Part shown: positions 6,090 to 13,486 of the stretch, piece after piece | Position numbering within the stretch: position 1 is the stretch's first letter | Layout of the letters: the number at the start of each line of letters is the position of its first letter | NCBI GenBank assembly: GCA_964413365.1 | Contig: CAYPRM010000027.1 | Span: 1-17,639, forward strand | Length of the DNA stretch: 17,639 bases | From: RGIG4608 sp964413365 | Lineage (GTDB): Bacteria; Bacillota; Clostridia; Oscillospirales; CAG-272 | Reading direction: 5' to 3' | Notes under the pieces: model-generated | The model's database searches: none | What the model saw: only the letters and a program-made list of their open reading frames with translations | Told to the model about the DNA's origin: nothing | Translations under genes and position numbers: made by a program

Positions 6090-6090
6090 C

Positions 6091-6132
6091 ACCGCCGCCA
6101 GAAATACGGCGGTCGCCGAGGTACCGTTCGGC
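6091..6132 (+). other. two tandem small hairpins between yidD and yidC
   Basis: Hairpin 1 pairs ACCGCCG (6091-6097) with CGGCGGT (6107-6113). Hairpin 2 pairs GCCGA (6115-6119) with TCGGC (6128-6132) and has GGTACC in its loop. No T-run follows, so they are not terminators; an mRNA processing or stability role is possible. Confidence 0.4.
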
Positions 6133-6191
6133 ACAGATGATATTTGACGGTACAAAAGCCCATAATAACAGAAAGGGAATTCAATCAGAAA

Positions 6192-7778
6192 ATGAAAAAG
6201 CTTTTCAAATCAAGGCTCACCCTGCTCGCATTTATCGCGGTCATGGTATGCGTCCTCCTTACGTCCTGCGTAACGGGCGCAAATGCGACTGTGAATATCG
6301 AAGGAGTTGAGGTCGCAGAGGACAGCACACTCACGCAGGAGCAGCTCAACGCCATTGCGACTCTCGTCCGCAACAACAGCGGTGCGTGGAGCGATTTCGT
6401 CGCCGCATACCGCGGATACGACGTTCTCGGAGCTGACGCAGATCTTGACGAGTACCCGGGGATCAAAAATGAGGACGGGAGCTACAAGATCAATGTTGAT
6501 GCGGCAAGGAAGGTGCTCGATGAGTACGACACAAAGGACACCCTCACATACGCATCCCTCACCGCGTCCGACGTTGAGAACATCGTAAACGCAATGAAGA
6601 CGGAGGTCGATTTCGACACAGAGCGTGATCTTCTCGGCAATATACGCTACTATATAGGCGTTGCGCTCAAATGGATCACGAGCACCGTCGGCTTTGGAAA
6701 CTACCTGCTCGGTATCTGCGTGTTCGCCGTTATCGTGGAGATACTTATGCTTCCGCTCGCAATAAAGCAGCAGAAGAACTCCATCAAGCAGGCAAGCCTC
6801 CGCCCCAAGGAGACGGCTATCAGAAACCACTATAAGGGCAGAAACGATCAGGCAACCCAGCAGAAGGTCGCTCAGGAGATACAGAATCTCTACGAGAAGG
6901 AGAACTTCAGCCCCTTCAGCGGATGCCTTCCCATGCTCATACAGCTCCCCATCATTATGATACTGTATAATGTCGTTGTCGATCCCATACAGTACATTCT
7001 CGGCGGAACTGCAAGCTTCGCAGGAGCGATCAAGACCTTCTTCACCGCAAGCCGTGCGGCAGGCGGTCTGGGACTTACGCTCAACTCCACCAACGGCACG
7101 ATTGAGATGCTCTCACAGCTAAAGGGCGTCGATTTCTCGGGACTCTCGAGCTTCGAGTTCTTTACCAACAGCGGCGAGGTGTTCGATAACCTCAATAACG
7201 TCGCTCACAATATCCCCTCGTTCAATATCGGCCCGATAAACTTCGGATTTACCCCGAGCCTGAGTGCAAATTACGCGCTCCTTATCGTGCCCGTGCTGAC
7301 CTTCGTCGTGTACTACTTCTCGATGAAGCTCTCCAAGAAATTCACGTATCAGGCAACGGTGAATGAGCAGGCACCCGGTCAGGGCTGCTCGACCAAGGCT
7401 ATGGAATTCTATATGCCCGTAATGTCGACAGTGTTCTGCTTTATGGTTCCCGGTGCTGTGGGCATATATTGGGTGTTCAGAAGCATAATCTCCACGCTCA
7501 AGCAGTTCATTATGAGCCGCGTAATGCCCCTGCCTCAGTTCACCGAGGAGGATTACCGTGCCGCAGAGAAGGAAATGTACTCCAAGACACCCCAGAGAAA
7601 GCGTAAGAAGAACGCCGACGAAAGCGGAGCACTCGATTCCGATCCGAACAGGGAGAGACCGCGCTCGCTCCACCATATAGACGACGATGATGAGGAATAC
7701 GTAACGTTCGTCGGCAAGGAAAGTGTAAGCGCAAGTAAAAACACGTCCGAGGACGATGGCAAGGCAGATGCCGAATAA
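6192..7778 (+). CDS. yidC: membrane protein insertase YidC/OxaA, lipoprotein type
   Basis: A 528-residue insertase for inner-membrane proteins. Residues 1-26 are a lipoprotein signal (KKLFKSR, hydrophobic core, LLTSC lipobox with Cys26). A soluble outside segment follows (27-150). The conserved YidC core then has helix 1 (about 168-190, ending LPLAIKQQKNS), the cytoplasmic hairpin (195-240), helix 2 with GCLPMLIQLPIIMILYNVV (244-262), an outside segment (270-355), and helices near 360-378 and 405-442 (YMPVMSTVF...GIYWVFRSI). The C-terminus (446-528) is basic, then acidic. It is longer than the usual 250-300-residue Firmicutes form. The residue aligning with the groove Arg is Glu183. Start: ATG 6192; GAAAGGGA is rather far away (13 bases), but an in-frame TTG at 6144 has no site. 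Confidence 0.93.
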   Translation: MKKLFKSRLTLLAFIAVMVCVLLTSCVTGANATVNIEGVEVAEDSTLTQEQLNAIATLVRNNSGAWSDFVAAYRGYDVLGADADLDEYPGIKNEDGSYKINVDAARKVLDEYDTKDTLTYASLTASDVENIVNAMKTEVDFDTERDLLGNIRYYIGVALKWITSTVGFGNYLLGICVFAVIVEILMLPLAIKQQKNSIKQASLRPKETAIRNHYKGRNDQATQQKVAQEIQNLYEKENFSPFSGCLPMLIQLPIIMILYNVVVDPIQYILGGTASFAGAIKTFFTASRAAGGLGLTLNSTNGTIEMLSQLKGVDFSGLSSFEFFTNSGEVFDNLNNVAHNIPSFNIGPINFGFTPSLSANYALLIVPVLTFVVYYFSMKLSKKFTYQATVNEQAPGQGCSTKAMEFYMPVMSTVFCFMVPGAVGIYWVFRSIISTLKQFIMSRVMPLPQFTEEDYRAAEKEMYSKTPQRKRKKNADESGALDSDPNRERPRSLHHIDDDDEEYVTFVGKESVSASKNTSEDDGKADAE

Positions 7779-7808
7779 ACATTTTCAGAATCAAAGGATG
7801 AATATACA

Positions 7809-8447
7809 ATGAAAAGAGAAACAGTAATAAGCGCAAAAACAGTCGACGAGGCATTGAAGCTCGCCGCAGAGGAGCTCGGCGCACCCGTTGAGGAGCTGGA
7901 TCACACAGTCCTCGAAGAGCCGAAGAAGGGACTTTTCGGCATCGGCGCAGCACCTGCAAAGGTCAGCGTCAGCTACGCTCCCACGGGCATCGACCTCGCT
8001 GTCGAGTTCGTAAAGACAACACTTAAGAATATGAATATCAAGGCGACCGTAACCGTCAGCGATACCGAGCTCGGTAAGAAGATCGACATCTTCGGTGAGG
8101 ACGCAGGCGTGCTTATAGGACATCACGGTGATACGCTCGATTCCTTCCAGCACCTCACAAACCTCGCCGCTAACAGAACGGAGAACAAGAAGAACCCCGT
8201 TCCGAAGATCTCGGTTGATATCGAGGCTTACAGAGCAAAGCGTGAGGAAACTCTCAGAGCGCTCGCAAGACGCATGGCACATAAGGTCGTCAAGTATAAG
8301 AAGAGCGTAATGCTCGAGCCCATGAACCCCTATGAGCGCCGCATAATCCACGCAGAGCTCCAGTCGTTCCCGGGAGTAAACACTAACTCCATCGGCTCCG
8401 AGTCCAACCGCAAGGTCGTCATCTATCTCGACGAAACGAAGAAATAA
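7809..8447 (+). CDS. khpB: RNA-binding protein KhpB/Jag (SpoIIIJ-associated)
   Basis: A 212-residue three-domain protein. Jag_N is at 1-52 (AKTVDEALKLAAEELGAP...EEPKKGLFGIG). A KH domain spans about 70-140, with GEDAGVLIGHHGDTLDSFQHLTNLAAN carrying the GxxG loop as IGHHGD. An R3H domain occupies the C-terminus (MNPYERRIIHAEL and following, with ERRIIH at its core). KhpB binds RNA, often with KhpA, and affects cell division and envelope regulation; it was first noted next to spoIIIJ/yidC. The start at 7809 has AAAGGATG upstream, and the gene lies 30 bases behind yidC. mnmE, the usual next gene, is absent; a strong bidirectional terminator follows. Confidence 0.96.
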   Translation: MKRETVISAKTVDEALKLAAEELGAPVEELDHTVLEEPKKGLFGIGAAPAKVSVSYAPTGIDLAVEFVKTTLKNMNIKATVTVSDTELGKKIDIFGEDAGVLIGHHGDTLDSFQHLTNLAANRTENKKNPVPKISVDIEAYRAKREETLRALARRMAHKVVKYKKSVMLEPMNPYERRIIHAELQSFPGVNTNSIGSESNRKVVIYLDETKK

Positions 8448-8463
8448 TAAAAATATATACAAA

Positions 8464-8500
8464 AAAATATCCTTCCCTCGGGAAGGATATTTTGTTTTTT
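8464..8500. terminator. bidirectional terminator between khpB and the convergent TPR gene
   Basis: A 13-bp perfect stem (8464-8476 with 8481-8493) and CTCG loop, with A-rich sequence before it and TTTGTTTTTT after it, can terminate both strands. It separates khpB from the convergent gene ending at 8499. Confidence 0.92.
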
Positions 8501-9275
8501 ATTGATCAATTTTTTCAAGATATTTCTTTGAAAGCTCGGATTTGTACATTTTGGGGGCGAAGGCGATGATCTGCTCAAATCCCTCGCGTGCCTCGTCCAT
8601 TCTGCCGAGCCTGTAGAGCGACACCGCACGGTAGTAGCCGACGTTGATCCTCGTAAGCTTGTGATTCTGGTGCTTGCTCGTCAGCTCACGCAGGTCGATA
8701 TCGCAAACGTCCACCACATACTCGTAATCCTCGTCAAGGAATGCATCAAATTTGTCGAAGACCGAATAATTGTCAAAAACGCCCGCGTACTTTGGAAACT
8801 GCCGCTTCAAAGACCTGAAATCCTTGAGCACGCCCTCGAGCGACTTGAGATCCTCACGCTCAAAATAAACGTACGCGCGCCTGTAAAGATCGTTGCAGGC
8901 GTTCAGCGGATTTGTGATCGCCGAGCCGTCCTTCGCCTGCGAGGTAAGCTCGAGCACCTTGTCCTGATCCCCACTGCACATCGCGTATAGCACACGGCTC
9001 CTGCTGTCGCGCTTCATCGCACCAAGCTCAAGCAGCTCGCCGAATTTTTTGGGATCGAGATCCTCGTAGATCACGCTCTCCAAGGTCGATTCCTTGATCC
9101 TCGCGAACGGTGAGCGCAGACTCGCAGCGAGTACCGCAACGAGCAGAACGCCAATGAGCACGTTTTTCGTCATGACGTAAATACACACCGCCAGCCCCAA
9201 AGCATAGAGCAGGGAAAGACCGCAGAATTTCAGACGGTAAGCGGTGAGTATCTGTTTTGCTGTTTTGTTTTCCAT
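8499..9275 (-). CDS. membrane protein with TPR-like C-terminal domain
   Basis: A 258-residue protein. Two hydrophobic segments lie close together (about residues 15-33 and 37-50), so both ends should face the cytoplasm. After a region of charged helices, residues about 195-258 include INVGYYRAVSLYRLGRMDEAREGFEQIIAFAPKM, a recognisable tetratricopeptide unit; the preceding helices look like more degenerate repeats. No enzyme motif is visible. Start: ATG 9275 with GAGGT 8 bases upstream. It lies 34 bases behind the sdpR-like repressor with no terminator between, so the two form an operon controlled by the palindromic operator at 9719-9747. A protein-interaction or scaffold role is inferred; the specific function is unknown. 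Confidence 0.7.
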   Translation of the reverse strand: MENKTAKQILTAYRLKFCGLSLLYALGLAVCIYVMTKNVLIGVLLVAVLAASLRSPFARIKESTLESVIYEDLDPKKFGELLELGAMKRDSRSRVLYAMCSGDQDKVLELTSQAKDGSAITNPLNACNDLYRRAYVYFEREDLKSLEGVLKDFRSLKRQFPKYAGVFDNYSVFDKFDAFLDEDYEYVVDVCDIDLRELTSKHQNHKLTRINVGYYRAVSLYRLGRMDEAREGFEQIIAFAPKMYKSELSKKYLEKIDQ

Positions 9276-9309
9276 TTTTCAATACCTCAAATATGTTGTT
9301 TTTGTTTTT

Positions 9310-9585
9310 TTATAGATCATTGTCAGCACCCTCGGAGAAGGAAAGAAGCCAATCGGCGAGATCCCCCAGCGGCTCTGTGCGGAGACGGTAGAGAAGGAAT
9401 TTCCCGTGGCGCTCGGACTCAATAAGCTCCGCCTCACAAAGGATCCGCAGGTGGCGTGAGATCGCAGGCGGCGAAAGATCGAACCGCTCGGCTATCTGAC
9501 CTGCCGTTCTGCCGCCGCGGCGAAGTAGCTTTATTATCTCGCGCCGCGTCGGATCGCCGAGCGCGAAGATCGTTTCCTGAAGCAT
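9310..9585 (-). CDS. ArsR/SdpR-family winged-helix repressor
   Basis: A 91-residue DNA-binding protein starting at ATG 9585 (AAAGGAGA seven bases upstream; an upstream in-frame extension lacks similarity). It reads MLQETIFALGDPTRREIIKL, then RTAGQIAERFDLSPPAISRHLRILCEAELIESERHGKFLLYRL, an ArsR fold with the recognition helix at about 39-52. The sequence most resembles SdpR, the autorepressor of the Bacillus sdpRI immunity operon. The Cys at residue 54 is isolated, so no metal-binding CxC motif is present. In sdpRI the partner is the immunity membrane protein SdpI; here it is an unrelated TPR membrane protein. Autoregulation is strongly suggested by the operator over its own promoter. Confidence 0.9.
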   Translation of the reverse strand: MLQETIFALGDPTRREIIKLLRRGGRTAGQIAERFDLSPPAISRHLRILCEAELIESERHGKFLLYRLRTEPLGDLADWLLSFSEGADNDL

Positions 9586-9628
9586 AATGCGTCTCCTTTC
9601 TGTGATTTTTGTGGGCAAGCCAAATGTT

Positions 9629-9690
9629 GCACTTCGTGCTAATGATGTTAGCCGAAGGCGACATACGAGGGTGGAGCAACGGGCGTTCAT
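9629..9690 (-). repeat. dispersed modular hairpin repeat, copy A
   Basis: GCACTTCGTGC (9629-9639, hairpin), linker TAATGATGTTA (9640-9650) and GCCGAAGGC (9651-9659, hairpin) are followed by a GC-rich segment (CGAGGGTGGAGCAACGGGCGTTC). The order and sequence match parts of the element at 17488-17639. It lies in the transcribed leader of the sdpR-like gene. Confidence 0.75.
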
Positions 9691-9718
9691 TCCAAGAAAA
9701 AATCACAATTCCGCCAAT

Positions 9719-9747
9719 CAATTAACATTTAAGTTAAGTGTTAATTG
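9719..9747 (-). promoter_or_regulatory. palindromic operator over the sdpR start site
   Basis: CAATTAACA (9719-9727) and TGTTAATTG (9739-9747) are exact inverted repeats; the centre also pairs except at one position pair (9728/9738), giving a 29-bp near-perfect palindrome. It begins one base past the -10 box of the minus-strand promoter, so a bound repressor would cover the start site. The AT-rich dyad with a TTAA core fits an ArsR/SdpR-type site. Confidence 0.75.
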
Positions 9748-9748
9748 T

Positions 9749-9778
9749 ATTATAACACACCCTGCGCGCAGGTGTCAA
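9749..9778 (-). promoter_or_regulatory. promoter of the sdpR-TPR operon
   Basis: On the minus strand, TTGACA (9778-9773), 18-base spacer, TATAAT (9754-9749): full consensus. The spacer contains a perfect 12-bp palindrome, CCTGCGCGCAGG (9761-9772). The operator abuts the -10. The leader to the ATG is about 155 bases and contains repeat copy A. Confidence 0.85.
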
Positions 9779-9832
9779 CACCAATGCACAAAAAATATCT
9801 CAAAAAAAGTGATTTTTTATCACAAATAAGGA

Positions 9833-9861
9833 TTGACGCGGACGAATATTTGTTGTATAAT
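9833..9861 (+). promoter_or_regulatory. yitT-family gene promoter
   Basis: TTGACG (9833-9838), 17-base spacer, TATAAT (9856-9861). A GTGAT/ATCAC inverted repeat (9809-9823) lies just upstream of the -35 and could bind a regulator. It is divergent from the sdpR promoter, with the two -35 boxes about 55 bases apart. Confidence 0.8.
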
Positions 9862-9867
9862 CATATA

Positions 9868-9915
9868 GCCGATGGACGTCCTTCGGCGATGCTTTACCCC
9901 GTGAAGTAGCACGGG
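9868..9915 (+). promoter_or_regulatory. structured 5' leader of the yitT-family gene
   Basis: Two hairpins begin at about +1. The first is a 20-bp dyad (GCCGA...TCGGC, 9868-9887) with GGACGTCC at its centre and one T-T mismatch. The second pairs CCCGTG (9898-9903) with CACGGG (9910-9915). A seven-codon mini-ORF (ATG 9889, stop TAG 9907-9909, reading MLYPVK) ends in the loop of the second hairpin. I do not recognise a riboswitch class. Confidence 0.4.
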
Positions 9916-9942
9916 CAAATTTGTATTTTTATTGAGGAGAAT

Positions 9943-10797
9943 ATGCATAAGGTTACTTTAAGGGATTTTCTGACGATGCACGTCGGTATGGTGCTCATAG
10001 CGTGCAGCACTCACTTCTTTTTAGTCCCCAATCACTTCGTTACGGGGGGAATGACGGGACTTTCCACTATCCTTGGCAACGTTTTAACGTTCTTTTCGGT
10101 CTCACAATGGCTGATAGGACTCAACATCTTAATGCTGATAATAGGATTTATATTTCTCGGTAAGCAGATGGGCTTCTTCACCGCCTACTGCAGCCTCGGA
10201 TACTCGCTGATAATGGAGCTTTTCGACGTTTTCTTTCCCTGTGATACACCGCTGACCGCCGAGCCTTTTATGGAGCTATGCGTCGGAATACTGATCTACG
10301 CCTTCGGAACGGCGATCATATTCTACTCGGGTGCGTCGAGCGGAGGAATGGACATCGTGGCACTGATCCTGCAGAAATACGTCAAGATCGACGTAGGCAA
10401 GGCAGTCCTCGTGGTTAATTCCTTCATTGCGATAGGCTCGATATTCGCGTTTCCGAACGACACGACGAGAGCGATCCTGTCCCTTGTTGGCTTGTTTGCG
10501 AACGCATTTATCATCGACGGCGTTATTGATAGCCTCGGTGCGTGCAAATATTTCATGGTCATTACACAAAAGCCCGATCTTGTTGCGGAATACATAATGA
10601 ACTCCCTGCATCACGGTGTTACCATAACGGACGCCGTTGGTGCGTATACGTTGAATAAAAAGGGAATCGTCCATACCGTCTGCCGCCGTTATGAGGCGAT
10701 CAAGCTCCGCGAAAAGATCAAGAGCATTGATCCCGACTCCTTCATCGTCATAACCACGAGCAGCGAGATCATAGGAAAAGGCTTCAGAAGCGTTTGA
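9943..10797 (+). CDS. YitT family membrane protein (DUF161/DUF2179)
   Basis: A 284-residue protein. The N-terminal membrane part (about 1-195) has five to six helices with the family pattern FFLVPNHFVTGGMTGLSTIL (25-44) and a second repeat-like SGASSGGMDIVALILQKY (129-146). The C-terminal DUF2179 domain (about 200-280) contains YFMVITQKPDLVAEYIM, HHGVTITDAVGAYT, and ends DSFIVITTSSEIIGKGF. The transport substrate of YitT proteins is not established. Start: ATG 9943 with GAGGAG five to six bases upstream. It is monocistronic, with its own promoter and a strong terminator behind it, and divergent from the sdpR operon. Confidence 0.93.
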   Translation: MHKVTLRDFLTMHVGMVLIACSTHFFLVPNHFVTGGMTGLSTILGNVLTFFSVSQWLIGLNILMLIIGFIFLGKQMGFFTAYCSLGYSLIMELFDVFFPCDTPLTAEPFMELCVGILIYAFGTAIIFYSGASSGGMDIVALILQKYVKIDVGKAVLVVNSFIAIGSIFAFPNDTTRAILSLVGLFANAFIIDGVIDSLGACKYFMVITQKPDLVAEYIMNSLHHGVTITDAVGAYTLNKKGIVHTVCRRYEAIKLREKIKSIDPDSFIVITTSSEIIGKGFRSV

Positions 10798-10817
10798 TAT
10801 TTTTAAGAAAATAAACA

Positions 10818-10850
10818 AAAGCCCTCGGCTACCGAGGGCTTTGTTTTTTT
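10818..10850. terminator. bidirectional terminator between yitT and cca
   Basis: An 11-bp stem (10818-10828 with 10832-10842) and three-base loop, followed by GTTTTTTT on the plus strand and preceded by an A-rich stretch for the minus strand. It ends both the yitT-family transcript and the long minus-strand operon whose last gene stops at 10889. Confidence 0.92.
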
Positions 10851-10888
10851 GAGGTTAATGCTTTTGCTTTGCGATGTAAACAATAAAA

Positions 10889-12151
10889 TCATCGCAAGTC
10901 TTGTAGGCAACGGAGGCTTTGTGTAGCACTGTCCGTTCTGCCGAGATATTCCGCGGCAAGGCGGATAAGGATCTCCGGCTCATTGAGCGCAGGATCGTCA
11001 AGCACGGCATCAAGAAGGTAGCTAAGCGTCTTTCCGACGGCACGGCGGTCGTTCCCGCAAAGGGGAAGAATGGCGTCGCCGTGAATTGCCAGATCTGCAA
11101 GTGCAAGTGGGCTTTTGCGTGTCCTCTCGCTCTCTATCGCGGAGAGCAGGGGTGCGTTCTCGGGAAGGCGCAGTGCAAGAGTACTGACCGCATCATCTAT
11201 ATGCTCCCCGTGCACAGCAAGTATTCGCCTCGCCATGGCACAGGAGTCGCCGCACGTCATCGACTCCGCACTCAAATACAGCTCGCAGAGTGCCTCTATT
11301 AGCTTTTTCTCCCTTGTCGACGGATGGAGGGAGGCGAGAAGCTCGGCGCGCTCTCCCTGCGTCAGGTGGGATATCGCGACCGCCACTCGGGGTGCAAAGG
11401 AATTTCCGCAGATCCCCCCGATCCTCTCGAGCTGTTCGGTATCGGGATCGGGAAACTCAGGGAATATCGCCCGCCATGCTCCGCAATCGAGCATCATTTT
11501 CAGAGGGCGGACACAATTTGGACTTGAAAACAGCTTTTTCAGCTCCACCCAAATACGCTCGCGTGCGACGGAGCGGAGAAGTCCCACGCAGTCCTCAGCA
11601 CCTGCGAGCGTGTCGCCGTCAATGCTAAAGCCGAGCTGCGCGGCAAATCGGAACGTGCGCAGTATCCTCAGCGCATCCTCGGAAAATCTCACCCTCGCAT
11701 CCCCCACCGTGCGTATCAGTCGGCGCTCGATGTCCGCCCTGCCGCCGAAGGGATCGACGAGTCCGCTCGCCTCATTGAACGCCATTGCATTGACAGTCAG
11801 ATCCCTGCGCGCAAGGTCGGCGCAGATGTCGGAGGTGAAAGTAACGCTCTCGGGATGCCTGAGATCACGGTATTCGCCGTCGATCCTGTACGTGGTGATC
11901 TCTATCGGCACATCACTGCCGCAAACAGGGAAGAGAACGGTCAGCGTGCCGTGCTTCAGGCCCGTCGGGATCGTGGTATAGTCCGCAAAAACGCTCAGCA
12001 TCTGCTCGGGCAGGGCACTTGTCGCCACGTCCCAATCCGCAGGCTCACGTCCCATTATAGAATCCCTCACCGCGCCCCCGACGCTGTACGCGGAAAAGCC
12101 GACTCTCTCAAGAGCCGCAATACATTCTCTCACGTGATCGGGGTGTTTCAT
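10889..12151 (-). CDS. cca: CCA tRNA nucleotidyltransferase
   Basis: A 420-residue class II nucleotidyltransferase that adds or repairs the 3' CCA end of tRNAs. The head domain has GGAVRDSIMG (25-34) and the catalytic DWD (39-41), then RRDLTVNAMAF (115-125), DPFGGRADIERRLIRTVGD (133-151) and FSEDALRILRTFRFAAQLGF (156-175) for nucleotide and tRNA binding. The C-terminal half is a helical tail with no HD phosphohydrolase motif visible. Start: ATG 12151 with AAGGAG upstream. It is the last gene of the minus-strand block, 21 bases behind the GH25 gene, and is followed by a terminator. Confidence 0.95.
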   Translation of the reverse strand: MKHPDHVRECIAALERVGFSAYSVGGAVRDSIMGREPADWDVATSALPEQMLSVFADYTTIPTGLKHGTLTVLFPVCGSDVPIEITTYRIDGEYRDLRHPESVTFTSDICADLARRDLTVNAMAFNEASGLVDPFGGRADIERRLIRTVGDARVRFSEDALRILRTFRFAAQLGFSIDGDTLAGAEDCVGLLRSVARERIWVELKKLFSSPNCVRPLKMMLDCGAWRAIFPEFPDPDTEQLERIGGICGNSFAPRVAVAISHLTQGERAELLASLHPSTREKKLIEALCELYLSAESMTCGDSCAMARRILAVHGEHIDDAVSTLALRLPENAPLLSAIESERTRKSPLALADLAIHGDAILPLCGNDRRAVGKTLSYLLDAVLDDPALNEPEILIRLAAEYLGRTDSATQSLRCLQDLR

Positions 12152-12172
12152 ATCAATATATCTCCTTACGCC

Positions 12173-13465
12173 TCAGCCGCCGTAGCCGTTGAAGCCGTAT
12201 TTTTTTATTATTTCGGGGTAATTTTTGAAGGCGTAGTTCAGGTCGCACATCTTCGGCACAGCGCCCGAGCAGAAACCCTCAACGCTTCCTGCGTACTGCC
12301 ACATTGAGTAGGTCTTGCTGAATTCGTCAAGGTTCTTGCTCACATAATCCTCGACGTCGGCGCCGTATCTCGCATACCAGACGTCGTACATACGGAGCGT
12401 CTTTTCGTCGTTGTAGACGCCGTAGAGGAAGCTGTTGTTCGTGTAGATGCCCGGATAGTAGCCGAGCTCGACCATCTCGGTCATAAAGGTGTTCACGATC
12501 TCCGCTATCACCTCGGGCTCGTAGGTGGAGGGGTAGTGATTATCGCGCGGAACATCCTCGATATCGTAGAAAACGGGGTATTCCAGCTTCTTGCCCTCCA
12601 GCCAATTTGCCACGCGGCGTGCGTCGGCCTTGGCGTCGGCGGCACTCTCCGCATAGCTGAAGAAGAAAACGCCCACATCAAGTCCTGCCGCCTTGGCAGA
12701 GGTGTAATATTCCTCAAATCTCCTGTCCTTATTGAGGTTAGAGCCGACGCGCAGGATCACAAAATCCACCCCCGCACGCTTCAGAGCCGCAAAATCCACG
12801 TCTCCCGAATCGCTCGTGTTGTTCTTGCCCTCAATGCCGCCGTAGAGGTCAACGCCCCACGCAAGAGCCTCGCCCTCTCCCTCGGCGCCCGAGAAAATGT
12901 CGGAATAGAAAACGTAGTCGTCCTTGTGCTTGCTTCCGCAGACCGAGCAGGTGTAGAGCGTGTAGCCCGTCCTGCCTATGTTCGGACGAACGTAGGATCT
13001 TGTAAATTTGTGTCCTATCGAGGGCACGTGGTCGCTCACAAAGGCAAATCCGCACCTCTCGCACTCGTGGTGCGTATATCCTGCCGTGTCGCAGGTGGGA
13101 GAGATAACGTCATCCGTGTATGTATGCCCGAGGGGGCGAGTGTAATTGTCGATATCCTCAATTCCGCAGACCGAGCAGACGTGGCTGTCGTAGCCGATGC
13201 TGTCGCAGGTGGGTGCGACCGTCGTGTCGGTAAAGCTGTGCCCTGTGGGAGCGATAAAATCCGCCTCAAAGGTGTAGCCGCACGAAACGCATTCATAGAG
13301 CGTGTAGCCCTTTTTCTCGCAGGTCGGCAGATGCTCCGTCCTTGCGCAAACGTGGTGCTGGCAATCCCTCGGTATGAGAGTGACGATCAGCACAACGAGC
13401 ACCGCAACGAGTGCGACGAGCGCGACGGACAAAAGTACCGTGCTAAGATGCTTTTTCATAAACAA
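12173..13465 (-). CDS. membrane-anchored GH25 lysozyme with Cys/His-rich repeats
   Basis: A 430-residue protein. Residues 3-31 are a signal anchor (MKKHLS plus a long hydrophobic stretch). Residues about 46-186 hold four repeats of roughly 38 residues (PTC...GY...CxxCG...GH): the first three carry Cys, CxxC and GH, while the fourth keeps CSVCG but lacks the first Cys and the GH. A GH25 muramidase domain follows (203-425): WGVDLYGG (203-210), VDFVILRVG, YPVFYDIED (296-304, catalytic DxE) and MWQYAGS (388-394). It should cleave peptidoglycan outside the cell. Start: TTG 13465 has ideal spacing to GGAGGA; ATG 13459 is a more usual codon but 12 bases from GGAGG. It lies between thiI and cca with 21-base gaps. 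Confidence 0.9.
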   Translation of the reverse strand: MFMKKHLSTVLLSVALVALVAVLVVLIVTLIPRDCQHHVCARTEHLPTCEKKGYTLYECVSCGYTFEADFIAPTGHSFTDTTVAPTCDSIGYDSHVCSVCGIEDIDNYTRPLGHTYTDDVISPTCDTAGYTHHECERCGFAFVSDHVPSIGHKFTRSYVRPNIGRTGYTLYTCSVCGSKHKDDYVFYSDIFSGAEGEGEALAWGVDLYGGIEGKNNTSDSGDVDFAALKRAGVDFVILRVGSNLNKDRRFEEYYTSAKAAGLDVGVFFFSYAESAADAKADARRVANWLEGKKLEYPVFYDIEDVPRDNHYPSTYEPEVIAEIVNTFMTEMVELGYYPGIYTNNSFLYGVYNDEKTLRMYDVWYARYGADVEDYVSKNLDEFSKTYSMWQYAGSVEGFCSGAVPKMCDLNYAFKNYPEIIKKYGFNGYGG

Positions 13466-13486
13466 ATATATCCTCCGTGTAGGTTA

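Noticed and set aside
9868..9920. Fluoride (crcB), mini-ykkC or other known riboswitch
   Set aside because: The first hairpin is superficially similar (GAUGG...UUCG), but the required downstream segments and loops are absent.
11115..11981. 288-residue plus-strand ORF
   Set aside because: Ser/Arg-rich antisense shadow of cca.
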